59,292 nt of DNA from Chloroflexota bacterium (GTDB lineage: Bacteria; Chloroflexota; Limnocylindria; Limnocylindrales; CSP1-4), in contig JAFMJV010000013.1 in the NCBI GenBank assembly GCA_017853275.1, positions 1 to 59,292 of the forward strand, in the 5' to 3' direction. A program made the position numbers and the translations under genes. The notes under the pieces were generated by a model. The model was not told the DNA's origin, did no database searches, and was given only the letters and a program-made list of their open reading frames with translations. Below are positions 48,276 to 56,468 of the stretch, one piece after another. Each line of letters starts with the position of its first letter. The first letter of the stretch is position 1.

Positions 48276-49936
48276 GCCGCCGGGCGGCGCTCCTCCTCGC
48301 GCTCCCGCCCGCGCTCTTCCTTGCCGTCTTCTTCGCCTTCCCGGTCCTCTCGATCGTCGCTCTCGGGGTGGCGCCGGACGGGGTGCCGGACCCCGGCGCC
48401 CTCGTCCGGACCTGGACGAGCAGCTCCACGCTCCGGGTCGTCGCCTGGACGATCGGGCTCGCCCTTGCCGCCACCACGCTCACGCTCCTCGCCGGTCTCC
48501 CCGCCGCGTGGGTCTTCGCGCGCTTCCGCTTCCCCGGCAAGCGCCTCCTCCGCGCGCTCCTCACCGTCCCCTTCGTCCTGCCGAGCGTCGTGGTGGGCGC
48601 CGCCTTCCTCGCCCTCCTCGGGCCGCGCAGCCCGCTGAACGCGCTCCTCACCGCGATCGCCGGCCCGGACGCCCCGCAGGTCCGCCTGGACGGGACGACC
48701 ATCGCGATCCTCCTCGCGAGCGTCTTCTACAACGTGGCCGTCGTCCTCCGGCTCGTGGGCGGCTTCTGGGCGCACCTCGATCCGCGCGCGGAGGAGGCGG
48801 CGCGGGTCCTCGGCGCGTCCCCGTGGCGTGCCTTCCGCGAGGTGACCTGGCCGCTCCTCCGGCCTGCCGTCCTCTCCGCGGTCTCGATCGTCCTTCTCTT
48901 CACGCTCACCTCGTTCGGGATCGTCCTCGTCCTCGGCGGCCCCGGTCAGGCCACCCTGGAGGTGGAGATCTGGCGTCGGACCGCGCTCCTCCTCGACCTG
49001 CCGGCCGCCGCTGCGCTCTCGATCCTCCAGGTCGGTGGCGTCTTCCTTCTGCTCCTCGCGAGCGCCCGGGCCCAGGAGCGCCTCGCGGTCGCGCAGCGGC
49101 TCCGTCCCGCGGCGGAGACGGAGCGCGCGCCCCGGACCCGGCGCGAGCGGTTCGTCGTGGGTACCGTCCTCGCCGGGCTCATCGCGCTCGTCGGGCTGCC
49201 GCTCCTCATCCTCGTGGAGCGCTCCTTCGCGGTGGGGGCGGGCTACGGCCTCACGGCCTGGACCACGCTCGGGTCGCTCCCCCAGCGTGCGGGGCTTTTC
49301 GTCCCGCCCGCCGAGGCGATCGGGAACTCGCTCCTCTTCGCGTTCGCCACGCTCCTCGTGGCGGGCAGCCTCGGGCTTTCCGCCGCGCTCGCGATCGGGA
49401 GCCGCCGCGGCTGGCTCCCGCAGACCTTCGATGCCCTCCTCATGCTTCCGGTCGGGACCTCGGCGGTGACCGTCGGCTTCGGCTTCCTCGTCGCCCTGGG
49501 CGAGCCCCCGCTCGACCTGCGGACCTCGATCCTCCTCATCCCGCTCGCCCACGCGCTCGTCGCGCTCCCCTTCGTCATCCGTGCCACGGCGCCGGTCATC
49601 CGCTCCATCGACCCGCGGCTGCGCGAGGCGGCGGCCGTCCTCGGTGCCTCGCCCGGGCGTGCCTGGCGGGAGGTGGATGCGCCGATCGTGGCGCGGGCCG
49701 CGCTCGTGGGCGCCGGCTTCGCCTTCGCGATCTCGCTCGGCGAGTTCGGCGCGACCCTCTTCATCGCACGCCCGGCCACGCCGACCCTGCCGGTCGCGAT
49801 CTACCGGCTCCTCGGGCTCCCGGGGCCGCTCCCCTTCGCCCAGGCGATGGCGCTCGCCACCATCCTCCTCGTCCTGACCGCGATCTCGGTCCTCGCGATC
49901 GAGCGGCTCCGCGGCAGCGGGCCGAGCCCCTTCTAG
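48272..49936 (+). CDS. thiP: Thiamine ABC transporter permease
   Basis: A 554-residue permease with about twelve TM helices in two tandem BPD_transp_1 domains (about 45-260 and 330-545). Each has an EAA loop: EEAARVLGASPWRAFREVTWPLL and REAAAVLGASPGRAWREVDAPIV. It forms the whole channel, as ThiP does, and pairs with ThiQ. The GTG overlaps thiB by 4 nt. Length and layout match the family. Confidence 0.92.
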   Translation: MSRRAALLLALPPALFLAVFFAFPVLSIVALGVAPDGVPDPGALVRTWTSSSTLRVVAWTIGLALAATTLTLLAGLPAAWVFARFRFPGKRLLRALLTVPFVLPSVVVGAAFLALLGPRSPLNALLTAIAGPDAPQVRLDGTTIAILLASVFYNVAVVLRLVGGFWAHLDPRAEEAARVLGASPWRAFREVTWPLLRPAVLSAVSIVLLFTLTSFGIVLVLGGPGQATLEVEIWRRTALLLDLPAAAALSILQVGGVFLLLLASARAQERLAVAQRLRPAAETERAPRTRRERFVVGTVLAGLIALVGLPLLILVERSFAVGAGYGLTAWTTLGSLPQRAGLFVPPAEAIGNSLLFAFATLLVAGSLGLSAALAIGSRRGWLPQTFDALLMLPVGTSAVTVGFGFLVALGEPPLDLRTSILLIPLAHALVALPFVIRATAPVIRSIDPRLREAAAVLGASPGRAWREVDAPIVARAALVGAGFAFAISLGEFGATLFIARPATPTLPVAIYRLLGLPGPLPFAQAMALATILLVLTAISVLAIERLRGSGPSPF

Positions 49937-49939
49937 CCG

Positions 49940-50974
49940 ATGCCCGCCCTGGAGCTGCGCGGCGTCCACGCACGCTATGCCGAGCGCGAGGTCCTGACGG
50001 GGATCGACCTCGCCGTGGAGGAGGGGGAGGTCGTCGCCCTCCTCGGGCCGAGCGGGAGCGGGAAGACGACCCTCCTCCGGATCGTGGCCGGGCTGGAGCA
50101 GCCGAGCGCGGGGAGCGTCCTCCTGGATGGCCGGGAGGTGGCCGGGGTCCCCGTCCACGAGCGCGGGGTCGGGCTGATGTTCCAGGACTACGCGCTCTTC
50201 CCTCACCGCGACGTGGCGGGGAACGTCGGCTTCGGGCTCCGGATGGCGGGCCGGCCCGCCGGGGAGATCCGCGAGCGGGTCGCCGAGGTCCTTGCGCTCG
50301 TCGGCCTCCCCGGCTTCGAGGGACGCTCCGTGGCCCGCCTCTCCGGCGGCGAGCAGCAGCGGGTCGCGCTCGCCCGGGCGCTCGCGCCGCGCCCGCGGAT
50401 CCTCATGCTGGACGAGCCGATGGGCTCGCTCGATCGCGCCCTCCGGGAGCGGCTCCCGGATGAGCTCGCCGCGATCTTCCGCCGCCTCGGGCTCACCGTC
50501 CTCTACGTCACCCACGACCAGGACGAGGCGCTCCGCGTGGCGGACCGGATCGTCCTCCTCGCCGGCGGGCGGATCGAGGCGGACGGAAGCCCGGAGGCGC
50601 TCTGGAGCGCGCCGCCCACCGTCTTCGCGGCCGCCTTCCTCGGCTTCCGCACGATCGCCCACGGGGAGCTCGGCGACGGCGCGATCCGCGGGCCGTGGGG
50701 CCCGATCCCCCTGCCGGCTGCCGCCGCCCCCGCCGCGAGCAGCGGGCCCGTCCCCTTCCTCCTCCGGCCGGATGCCGTCCGCCTGGATGCGGCCGGGCCG
50801 ATCGCCGGGACGGTGAGCGCCCGCCGCTTCCGCGGCGACCATGTCCTCCTCGTCGTCGCGGTCGCGGGGGCGCCGGACCTCGAGGTGGAGCTTCGCGGCG
50901 GCCCCCTCCCCGCACCCGGCGACCCCGTGCGGCTGGCGATCGACCCCGCGGGGGTCGTCCTCCTGCGCGACTGA
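49940..50974 (+). CDS. thiQ: Thiamine ABC transporter ATP-binding protein
   Basis: A 344-residue ABC ATPase. Walker A GPSGSGKTT (about 36-44), Q loop FQDYALFPH, signature LSGGEQQRVALARAL, Walker B ILMLDEPMGSLD and switch THDQDEAL are all intact. A C-terminal TOBE-like region (about 235-344) is present, longer than in E. coli ThiQ and like that of Fe3+/polyamine transporters. It begins 3 nt after thiP. It energises uptake through ThiP. A relative of the iron-transport ATPases is possible in principle, but the thiN/riboswitch context settles the role. Confidence 0.9.
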   Translation: MPALELRGVHARYAEREVLTGIDLAVEEGEVVALLGPSGSGKTTLLRIVAGLEQPSAGSVLLDGREVAGVPVHERGVGLMFQDYALFPHRDVAGNVGFGLRMAGRPAGEIRERVAEVLALVGLPGFEGRSVARLSGGEQQRVALARALAPRPRILMLDEPMGSLDRALRERLPDELAAIFRRLGLTVLYVTHDQDEALRVADRIVLLAGGRIEADGSPEALWSAPPTVFAAAFLGFRTIAHGELGDGAIRGPWGPIPLPAAAAPAASSGPVPFLLRPDAVRLDAAGPIAGTVSARRFRGDHVLLVVAVAGAPDLEVELRGGPLPAPGDPVRLAIDPAGVVLLRD

Positions 50975-50987
50975 GCCGCGCCCGCGC

Positions 50988-50995
50988 GCTACCCT
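50988..50995 (+). promoter_or_regulatory. -10-like GCTACCCT for bcp
   Basis: GCTACCCT ends 7 nt before ATG 51003 and lies just after the thiQ stop codon. It would give bcp a leaderless message independent of the thiamine operon. Confidence 0.5.
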
Positions 50996-51002
50996 TCCGC
51001 GC

Positions 51003-51491
51003 ATGACGACCCACCAGACGCCCGCCCCGGGCGACCTCGCCCCCGCGATCACCCTTCTCGACGACACCGGCGCCCCGCGCTCCCTCGCGGACCAGCGAGG
51101 CCGCTGGGTCGTCCTCTTCTTCTACCCCAAGGACGACACGCCGGGCTGCACGATCGAGTCCTGCCAGTTCCGGGACCGCCTGGCGGACTTCACCACGGAG
51201 GAGGCGGAGGTCTGGGGCCTGAGCATCCTCGACCACCACAGCAAGGCCGCCTTCAAGGCGAAGCACGGCCTCACCTACCCGCTCCTCGCGGACGAGGACC
51301 ACGCGGTCGCCGAGGCCTACGGGGTCTGGCGGGAGAAGTCGATGTACGGGAAGACGTACATGGGCGTCGCCCGCGCCACCTTCCTCGTGGACCCCGAGGG
51401 ACGGGTCGCACGGGTGTGGGACCCGGTCAGCCCGGATGGCCACGCCGAGGAGGTCCACGCGGCGCTCCGGGAGCTCCGGGCCGCCCGATGA
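51003..51491 (+). CDS. bcp: Thioredoxin-dependent thiol peroxidase
   Basis: A 162-residue peroxiredoxin of the Bcp/PrxQ class. Peroxidatic Cys49 and resolving Cys54 sit in PKDDTPGCTIESCQFRD, five residues apart as in the atypical two-Cys form. The catalytic Thr and Arg regions and a final FLVDPEGRVARVWDPV are present. It reduces hydroperoxides with thioredoxin as donor. The usual VSxDS motif reads LSILDHHSKAAFKAKHGL. It is followed by a 12-bp hairpin. Confidence 0.93.
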   Translation: MTTHQTPAPGDLAPAITLLDDTGAPRSLADQRGRWVVLFFYPKDDTPGCTIESCQFRDRLADFTTEEAEVWGLSILDHHSKAAFKAKHGLTYPLLADEDHAVAEAYGVWREKSMYGKTYMGVARATFLVDPEGRVARVWDPVSPDGHAEEVHAALRELRAAR

Positions 51492-51528
51492 CGGGGTGCC
51501 GGATCTCCGTCGCCCGGGAAAGGGAATG

Positions 51529-51559
51529 GCATCGCTCGTGGGGGGAAACGAGCGATGCC
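51529..51559 (+). terminator. 12-bp hairpin after bcp
   Basis: Perfect arms GGCATCGCTCGT (51529-51540) and ACGAGCGATGCC (51548-51559) with a 7-nt purine loop, 38 nt after the bcp stop codon. No T run; a terminator by position. Confidence 0.6.
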
Positions 51560-51648
51560 GCCACCGAGCATAGCGCCTCCCGGAGCGCCTTGGGAAGGTG
51601 CGCGCGCGCACCATCCCGGGGGCCGTCCGCCTCTTCTTCCCCCGCCCG

Positions 51649-52377
51649 ATGACGACCCCCCTCCCGCTCCACGGGGAGCGGCCCGAGCGGCTCCTCGTCA
51701 TCGTCGCGCACCCCGATGACGCCGAGTTCGCCGCCGCGGCGACCGTGGCGGCGTGGGTGGATGCCGGGACGGAAGCGCACCTCGTCTGCTGCACGAGCGG
51801 GGACGCCGGCGCGGACGATGCGCGGACCGATCCGCTCGCCCTCGCCCGCCTGCGCGAGGAGGAGCAGCGGGCCGCCGCCGCGATCGTGGGCTACCGCTCC
51901 GTCACCTTCCTCCACCAGCCGGATGGAGCCCTCGCGAACGACCTCATCCTGCGCGAGCAGCTCGTCCGCGCGATCCGGACCGTCCGCCCGGACGCCGTGA
52001 TGTGCGGCGACCCCACGGTCATCCTCCACGACGACGGCTGGATCCAGCACACGGACCACCGTGCCGCGGCGATCGCCGCCGTGGACGCCGTCTACCCGGC
52101 GGCCCGGAACGCGCTCGCCTTCCCCTCGCTCGTCCTCCACGAGGGCCTGGAGCCGCACAGCGTCGGCCGGCTCTACCTCTTCTGGTCCGACCGTCCGAGC
52201 CTCCTCGTGGACGTGAGCGCGACCGCGGACCGGAAGATCGCCGCGCTCGCCGCGCACGCCAGCCAGATCCGCGAGCCCGCCGAGCTGGCCGGCCGCGTCC
52301 GGGAGTGGCTGACGGAGACCGCTGCCCCCGCCGGGGTCGCCGCCGCGGAAGCCTTCCGGCTCCTCGACCTCCGCTAG
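51649..52377 (+). CDS. PIG-L/LmbE-type deacetylase
   Basis: A 242-residue zinc-dependent N-deacetylase. The metal motif AHPDDAE begins at residue 20 and a second metal His is in the WIQHTDHRAAAIAA segment; DxxALARLREEE and FLHQPDGAL complete the pattern. The family removes acetyl from GlcNAc-linked lipids or from thiol-cofactor precursors (mycothiol, bacillithiol). With no glycosyltransferase or ligase beside it, the substrate is open. ATG 51649 is preferred; GTG 51598 would add 17 residues. Confidence 0.82.
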   Translation: MTTPLPLHGERPERLLVIVAHPDDAEFAAAATVAAWVDAGTEAHLVCCTSGDAGADDARTDPLALARLREEEQRAAAAIVGYRSVTFLHQPDGALANDLILREQLVRAIRTVRPDAVMCGDPTVILHDDGWIQHTDHRAAAIAAVDAVYPAARNALAFPSLVLHEGLEPHSVGRLYLFWSDRPSLLVDVSATADRKIAALAAHASQIREPAELAGRVREWLTETAAPAGVAAAEAFRLLDLR

Positions 52378-52428
52378 CAGGCTCCGCCCGCGCCCGGCCC
52401 GCGCGCCGGACGGAGCCCGGCCGACGGT

Positions 52429-52436
52429 GGTAGATT
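52429..52436 (+). promoter_or_regulatory. -10-like GGTAGATT for the respiratory operon
   Basis: TAGATT (52431-52436) lies 66 nt before the TTG start of the flavoprotein gene and implies a leader of about 58 nt with CGGGAG. Confidence 0.35.
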
Positions 52437-52502
52437 CGGCGGTGCCATCGCGCCCCACGCCGCCCATCCGTCGGAAGCGAAGCACCGGGAGTCATCTCAC
52501 CC

Positions 52503-54356
52503 TTGGCCATCGATCCCAACCAGGAGTTCCTCGTCCAGCCGGTGGACGCCTCCTGGCTCCAGTGCAACATCGAGTGCCAGGAAGCCTGTCCGGTCGGAAC
52601 GAACTGCCGGGGCTACCTGAACCTCGCCGCGGAGGGCCGCTTCGAGGAGGGCTATCTCCTCTCCCGCGAGCCCAACCCGGTGGCCGCGATGTGCGCGTAT
52701 GTCTGCTCCGCCCCCTGCGAGCGCGCCTGCCGCCGCGGCGACATCGACCGCCCCCTCTCCATCCGCGCGATGAAGCGCTTCCTCGTGGAGTGGCACGCCG
52801 CCTCCGGCATCCCGGATGACACCCCGGTGATCACCCCGCGGGACACGAAGGTCGCGGTCATCGGCGCCGGCCCGGCCGGTCTCGCCGTGGCCCGCGAGCT
52901 CGCCGTCGCCGGCCACCAGGTCACCGTCTTCGACGAGCTCCCCTTCGCGGGCGGCACGATGCTCATCGGCGTCCCCGCCTTCCGCCTCCCGCGGGAGGCG
53001 ATCGAGATGGACTACCGCCTCGTCGAGCGGCTCGGCGTCACCTTCCGCTTCGACACCCGGATCGGCCGCGACATCACCTTCGAGGAGCTCCAGAAGGAGT
53101 TCGACGCGATCGCGATCTGCGCCGGCGCCATGAACGCCGTGCCGCTGGACATCCCCGGCAACCACCTGAAGGGGATCCAGTACGGGATCGACTTCATGAA
53201 GAAGGCGAACCTCGGCGAGCCGCTCGAGGTGGGGTCGGACGTCGTCATCATCGGCGGCGGCTACACCGCCATGGACTGCTCCCGGACCAGCCTCCGCCAC
53301 GGCGCGCGGAACGTGACGATCGCCTACCGCCGGACCCGCTCGGAGCTCGTCGTGGACGAGGAGGAGCTCGGCGAGACGGAGCGCGAGGGCGTCCGGATGG
53401 AGTTCCTCGTCAGCCCCGTGGAGCTGATCGGGGATGCGGAGGGCAACCTCACCGGCGTGAAGTTCGTGCGCAACCGGCTCGGCGAGCCGGACGCCACCGG
53501 CCGCCGCGCCCCCGTCCCGGTGGACGGCTCGGAGTTCATCGTCCCTGCACAGACGGTCGTCCCGGCGGTCAGCCAGGCGGCGGACAACACCTTCCTCCCG
53601 GTGGAGGCCTCCTTCGAGATCAACCGCGGCCGGATCCGCGTCGATCCCGGCACCTACGCCACCAACGTCCGCGGCGTCTTCGCCTGCGGCGACTTCGTCA
53701 CCGGCCCCACCACCCTCATCGAGAGCGCCGGCCACGGGAAGCGCTGCGCCTACGCGATCGACCGCTACCTCTCCGGCCGCTCCAGCGTCACGATCGACGC
53801 CAACGTCCGGATCGTCAGCTCCTGGCGCCACGACATGCCGGAGCTCTACGACGTCATCCCCCGGCAGCACGTCCCGATGATCGCGACCCCGGCCCGGATG
53901 CCCTCCACGGATCCCAAGGTGAACTTCACCACCTCCGTGGAGCGTGGCTACACCACGGACCAGGCGATCACCGAGAGCACGCGCTGCCTGATGTGCAACT
54001 ACAACATCTGGTTCGACCCGTTCCGGTGCGTCCTGTGCGGCGCCTGCGCGGATGTCTGCCCGGAGGGCGTCATCCACATGATCGACGTCAACCAGATGAA
54101 GTCGGAGGGCGCCCTCCCGGAGCTCGTGGAGGCCTACGGCTGGACCCAGGGCGCCGCGATGGTCCTGGACGAGGAGCGCTGCATCCGCTGTGCGCTGTGC
54201 GTCAAGCGTTGCCCGTATGACGCCATTACGATGGAGCGGTTCGAGCTCCAGGAAGTGTCGAGCGACGGCCGGCTCTACAAGGAGAGCTACCGCGACACGC
54301 AGCTGGGGCTGGCCGGGATCGGCAACCAGGCAGAGGCAGGGGGTTACCGGAAGTGA
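52503..54356 (+). CDS. GltD-like FAD/Fe-S oxidoreductase with ferredoxin tail
   Basis: A 617-residue flavoprotein related to the glutamate synthase small subunit. An N-terminal Cys cluster (NIECQEACPVGTNC, AYVCSAPCERACRRG) binds Fe-S. An FAD-binding Rossmann (VAVIGAGPAGLAVARELAVAGH), an NAD(P)H-binding one (VVIIGGGYTAMDCSRTSLRHG) and GVFACGDFVTGPTTLIESAGHGKR follow. The C terminus adds a two-[4Fe-4S] ferredoxin domain (RCVLCGACADVCPEG, RCIRCALCVKRCPYDA). It should take electrons from NAD(P)H or pass them between ferredoxin and a partner. TTG 52503 is the start. It precedes the bc-complex genes by 61 nt, suggesting an electron-input role; no GltB is present. Confidence 0.85.
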   Translation: MAIDPNQEFLVQPVDASWLQCNIECQEACPVGTNCRGYLNLAAEGRFEEGYLLSREPNPVAAMCAYVCSAPCERACRRGDIDRPLSIRAMKRFLVEWHAASGIPDDTPVITPRDTKVAVIGAGPAGLAVARELAVAGHQVTVFDELPFAGGTMLIGVPAFRLPREAIEMDYRLVERLGVTFRFDTRIGRDITFEELQKEFDAIAICAGAMNAVPLDIPGNHLKGIQYGIDFMKKANLGEPLEVGSDVVIIGGGYTAMDCSRTSLRHGARNVTIAYRRTRSELVVDEEELGETEREGVRMEFLVSPVELIGDAEGNLTGVKFVRNRLGEPDATGRRAPVPVDGSEFIVPAQTVVPAVSQAADNTFLPVEASFEINRGRIRVDPGTYATNVRGVFACGDFVTGPTTLIESAGHGKRCAYAIDRYLSGRSSVTIDANVRIVSSWRHDMPELYDVIPRQHVPMIATPARMPSTDPKVNFTTSVERGYTTDQAITESTRCLMCNYNIWFDPFRCVLCGACADVCPEGVIHMIDVNQMKSEGALPELVEAYGWTQGAAMVLDEERCIRCALCVKRCPYDAITMERFELQEVSSDGRLYKESYRDTQLGLAGIGNQAEAGGYRK

Positions 54357-54417
54357 GGCTCGGGAGCATGGTCGCCACGCTCGACCCTGAGCAGCAGATG
54401 GCAGGGGGTGTGGGACG

Positions 54418-55146
54418 GTGAGCTTCCTCGAGCGGATCGACGAAGGGATCCGGCGCAGCGCCGCGTGGCGCGCGATCTTCCGCCAGCCCTACCCCAACGA
54501 CGAGCGGTCGCGGGCGATGGCGGTCATGAACAACGTCTTCCTGCACCTCCACCCGGTGCGGGTCCGCCAGCACGCGGTGAAGTTCGCCTACACCTTCTGC
54601 CTCGGCGGGATCAGCTTCTTCCTCTTCCTCGTCCTCACCGTGACCGGCGTCTACCTGATGTTCTTCTACGTCCCGTCCGCCACCCAGGCGTACACGGACA
54701 TCCTGAAGATCCAGTCGGAGGTGCCCTTCGGGCTCCTGACACGGAACATCCATCGGTGGGCCGCCCACCTGATGGTCTTCTTCGTCTTCCTCCACATGAT
54801 GCGGGTCTTCTACCACGGCGCCTACAAGCCGCCGCGCGAGTTCAACTGGGTCGTGGGGGTCGTCCTCCTCTTCCTCACCGTCATGCTCTCGTTCACGGGC
54901 TATCTCCTGCCGTGGGACCAGATCGCCTACTGGGCGATCACGATCGGCACGAACATGGCGAACTACGCGCCGCTCCTGAACAAGCCGTCGCAGCTCCTTC
55001 TCCTCGGCGGGATCGAGGTGGGCCAGAACACGCTCCTGCGGTTCTACGTCCTCCACGTGATCCTCATGCCGCTCGCTGCCGCCCTCTTCCTCGCGGTCCA
55101 CTTCTGGCGGATCCGCAAGGACGGCGGGATCTCCGGACCCCTCTAG
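54418..55146 (+). CDS. Cytochrome b6-type subunit of a bc complex
   Basis: A 242-residue cytochrome b with four TM helices. The four heme histidines are visible: H112 and H126 (RNIHRW ... FLHMM), H213 and H228 (VLHVIL ... AVHFW). The second pair is 15 residues apart, the b6f-type spacing, against 14 in mitochondrial cytochrome b. [22 protein letters not shown] and [16 protein letters not shown] are typical of the family. It houses both hemes b and oxidises quinol with subunit IV. GTG 54418 has GGGGGTGTGGG upstream. Length and context show a split b6/IV organisation. Confidence 0.92.
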   Translation: MSFLERIDEGIRRSAAWRAIFRQPYPNDERSRAMAVMNNVFLHLHPVRVRQHAVKFAYTFCLGGISFFLFLVLTVTGVYLMFFYVPSATQAYTDILKIQSEVPFGLLTRNIHRWAAHLMVFFVFLHMMRVFYHGAYKPPREFNWVVGVVLLFLTVMLSFTGYLLPWDQIAYWAITIGTNMANYAPLLNKPSQLLLLGGIEVGQNTLLRFYVLHVILMPLAAALFLAVHFWRIRKDGGISGPL

Positions 55147-55165
55147 GCCACAGGAGAGAGATCGA

Positions 55166-55789
55166 ATGACCGACGAGAGGTCCAGCGTCCCCGCGGCCGC
55201 CCCGGAGCGGCGGACCGCCGTGCCGGCGGCTCCGCCCGAGCGGCGCACCACGGAGATCGACAAGCAGCGCGTCCCGATGGCCGCCAAGCCCTACCGGCTC
55301 CTGGCGCTCGTCAAGCAGGACGCCGTGGTCCGCGTCCAGAAGGAGCCGGACGACACCGTCCTCACGTGGCCGAACCTGCTCTCCATCGAGCTCTTCGCGG
55401 CCACGATGATCTCGCTCTTCCTCATCTTCATGGGCGTCTTCATCAACGCGCCCCTGGAGGAGCTGGCGAACGGCAACGTCACGCCCGCGGTCGCCAAGGC
55501 ACCGTGGTACTTCGTCGGGCTCCAGGAGCTCCTCGCCTACTTCCACCCCACGGTCGCGGGCGTCCTCGCGCCCACGGTGATCCTCGTGGGGGCGGCCCTC
55601 ATCCCGTTCATCGACCGGGGCCCCAACGGGGACGGCGGCTCGCCGCGTCCCTCGGACCGCAAGACCGGCGTCCTTCTCTTCACGATGTTCTGCGGGGCCG
55701 GCCTCGCGATCACCTTCCTGGGCGCCTTCTTCCGCGGCCCCGGGTATGCCTGGACCCTGCCCTGGCAGGGCCTCTACTTCGCGCTGTAG
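55166..55789 (+). CDS. Subunit IV-like C-terminal cytochrome b subunit
   Basis: A 207-residue subunit. A disordered Pro/Arg N terminus (1-60) precedes three TM helices (about 73-95, 125-150, 165-190). The Qo-site motif reads KAPWYFVGLQELLAYFHP, with the usual PEWY as APWY, so the acidic residue is absent. Downstream, DRGPNGDGG and the last helix follow the family. It completes the quinol site with the b6-type subunit 20 nt upstream. Confidence 0.87.
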   Translation: MTDERSSVPAAAPERRTAVPAAPPERRTTEIDKQRVPMAAKPYRLLALVKQDAVVRVQKEPDDTVLTWPNLLSIELFAATMISLFLIFMGVFINAPLEELANGNVTPAVAKAPWYFVGLQELLAYFHPTVAGVLAPTVILVGAALIPFIDRGPNGDGGSPRPSDRKTGVLLFTMFCGAGLAITFLGAFFRGPGYAWTLPWQGLYFAL

Positions 55790-55799
55790 GACGGGACCG

Positions 55800-56468
55800 A
55801 TGGGGAACTGGAAGCTCACCAAGGCTCAGGAGCCGACCGCGCTGACACGCGACGTCATGCGCGAGATGCGCAGCGGGCGTCCGGCCGGCCTCTCCCGGCG
55901 CCAGCTCATCCGCCGCTCGCTCGGCGCGGGCTTCGGCCTGTGGGTCCTGGAGGTCCTCGGCGGCACGCTCGGCTTCCTGTGGCCGAACCTCTCCGCCGGC
56001 TTCGGCGGGACGATCACGCTCGGGACGCTGGATACGGTCGCGCTCGCGGCCGCCGCGCCCGGCGCCACGATCCGCGACGGCGCCCCCTCCTACTTCTCGG
56101 ACGCCCGGGCCTACGTCTCGCTCGTCGATCCCACGCTCGGCTTCCAGGACGGGACGAGCGCGGACGGCTCCGGTGAGACCACGAACGTGCGCACGATGTA
56201 CCAGCGCTGCCCGCACCTCGGCTGCAAGCCGAACTTCTGCACCGTGAACTACTGGTTCGAGTGCGCCTGCCACGGGTCGCGCTACGACCGGCTCGGGACC
56301 AAGGTCCAGGAGCTCGGCCCCGCCCCGCGCGGTCTCGACCGCTTCGCGCACAGCGTGGAGAAGGGTGTCCTCACCGTGGATACGAGCAAGATCACGCTCG
56401 GTCCCCTCCCGGTCGCGATCGGCCAGCCGGGCCTGATCCCGGCCACCTCTCCCTCGGGGTGCATCTGA
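55800..56468 (+). CDS. Rieske iron-sulfur protein
   Basis: A 222-residue Rieske subunit. A basic N terminus with SRRQLIRRS precedes a TM helix (about 42-62). The cluster motif is C137-PHLGC142 and C155-ACHGS: ligands C137, H139, C155 and H158, with C142-C157 forming the disulfide. The twin arginines at 33-34 may serve as a Tat-like signal. It transfers electrons from quinol to the cytochrome c-cupredoxin. ATG 55800 lies 10 nt after the subunit IV stop; its stop shares a base with the next ATG. Confidence 0.93.
   Translation: MGNWKLTKAQEPTALTRDVMREMRSGRPAGLSRRQLIRRSLGAGFGLWVLEVLGGTLGFLWPNLSAGFGGTITLGTLDTVALAAAAPGATIRDGAPSYFSDARAYVSLVDPTLGFQDGTSADGSGETTNVRTMYQRCPHLGCKPNFCTVNYWFECACHGSRYDRLGTKVQELGPAPRGLDRFAHSVEKGVLTVDTSKITLGPLPVAIGQPGLIPATSPSGCI

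Noticed and set aside
48164-51067. A very long open frame on the minus strand opposite thiB, thiP, thiQ and bcp.
   Set aside because: Its translation is Arg/Glu/Asp-rich with no fold signature, and the plus-strand genes have complete motifs. It is a GC-rich shadow frame.
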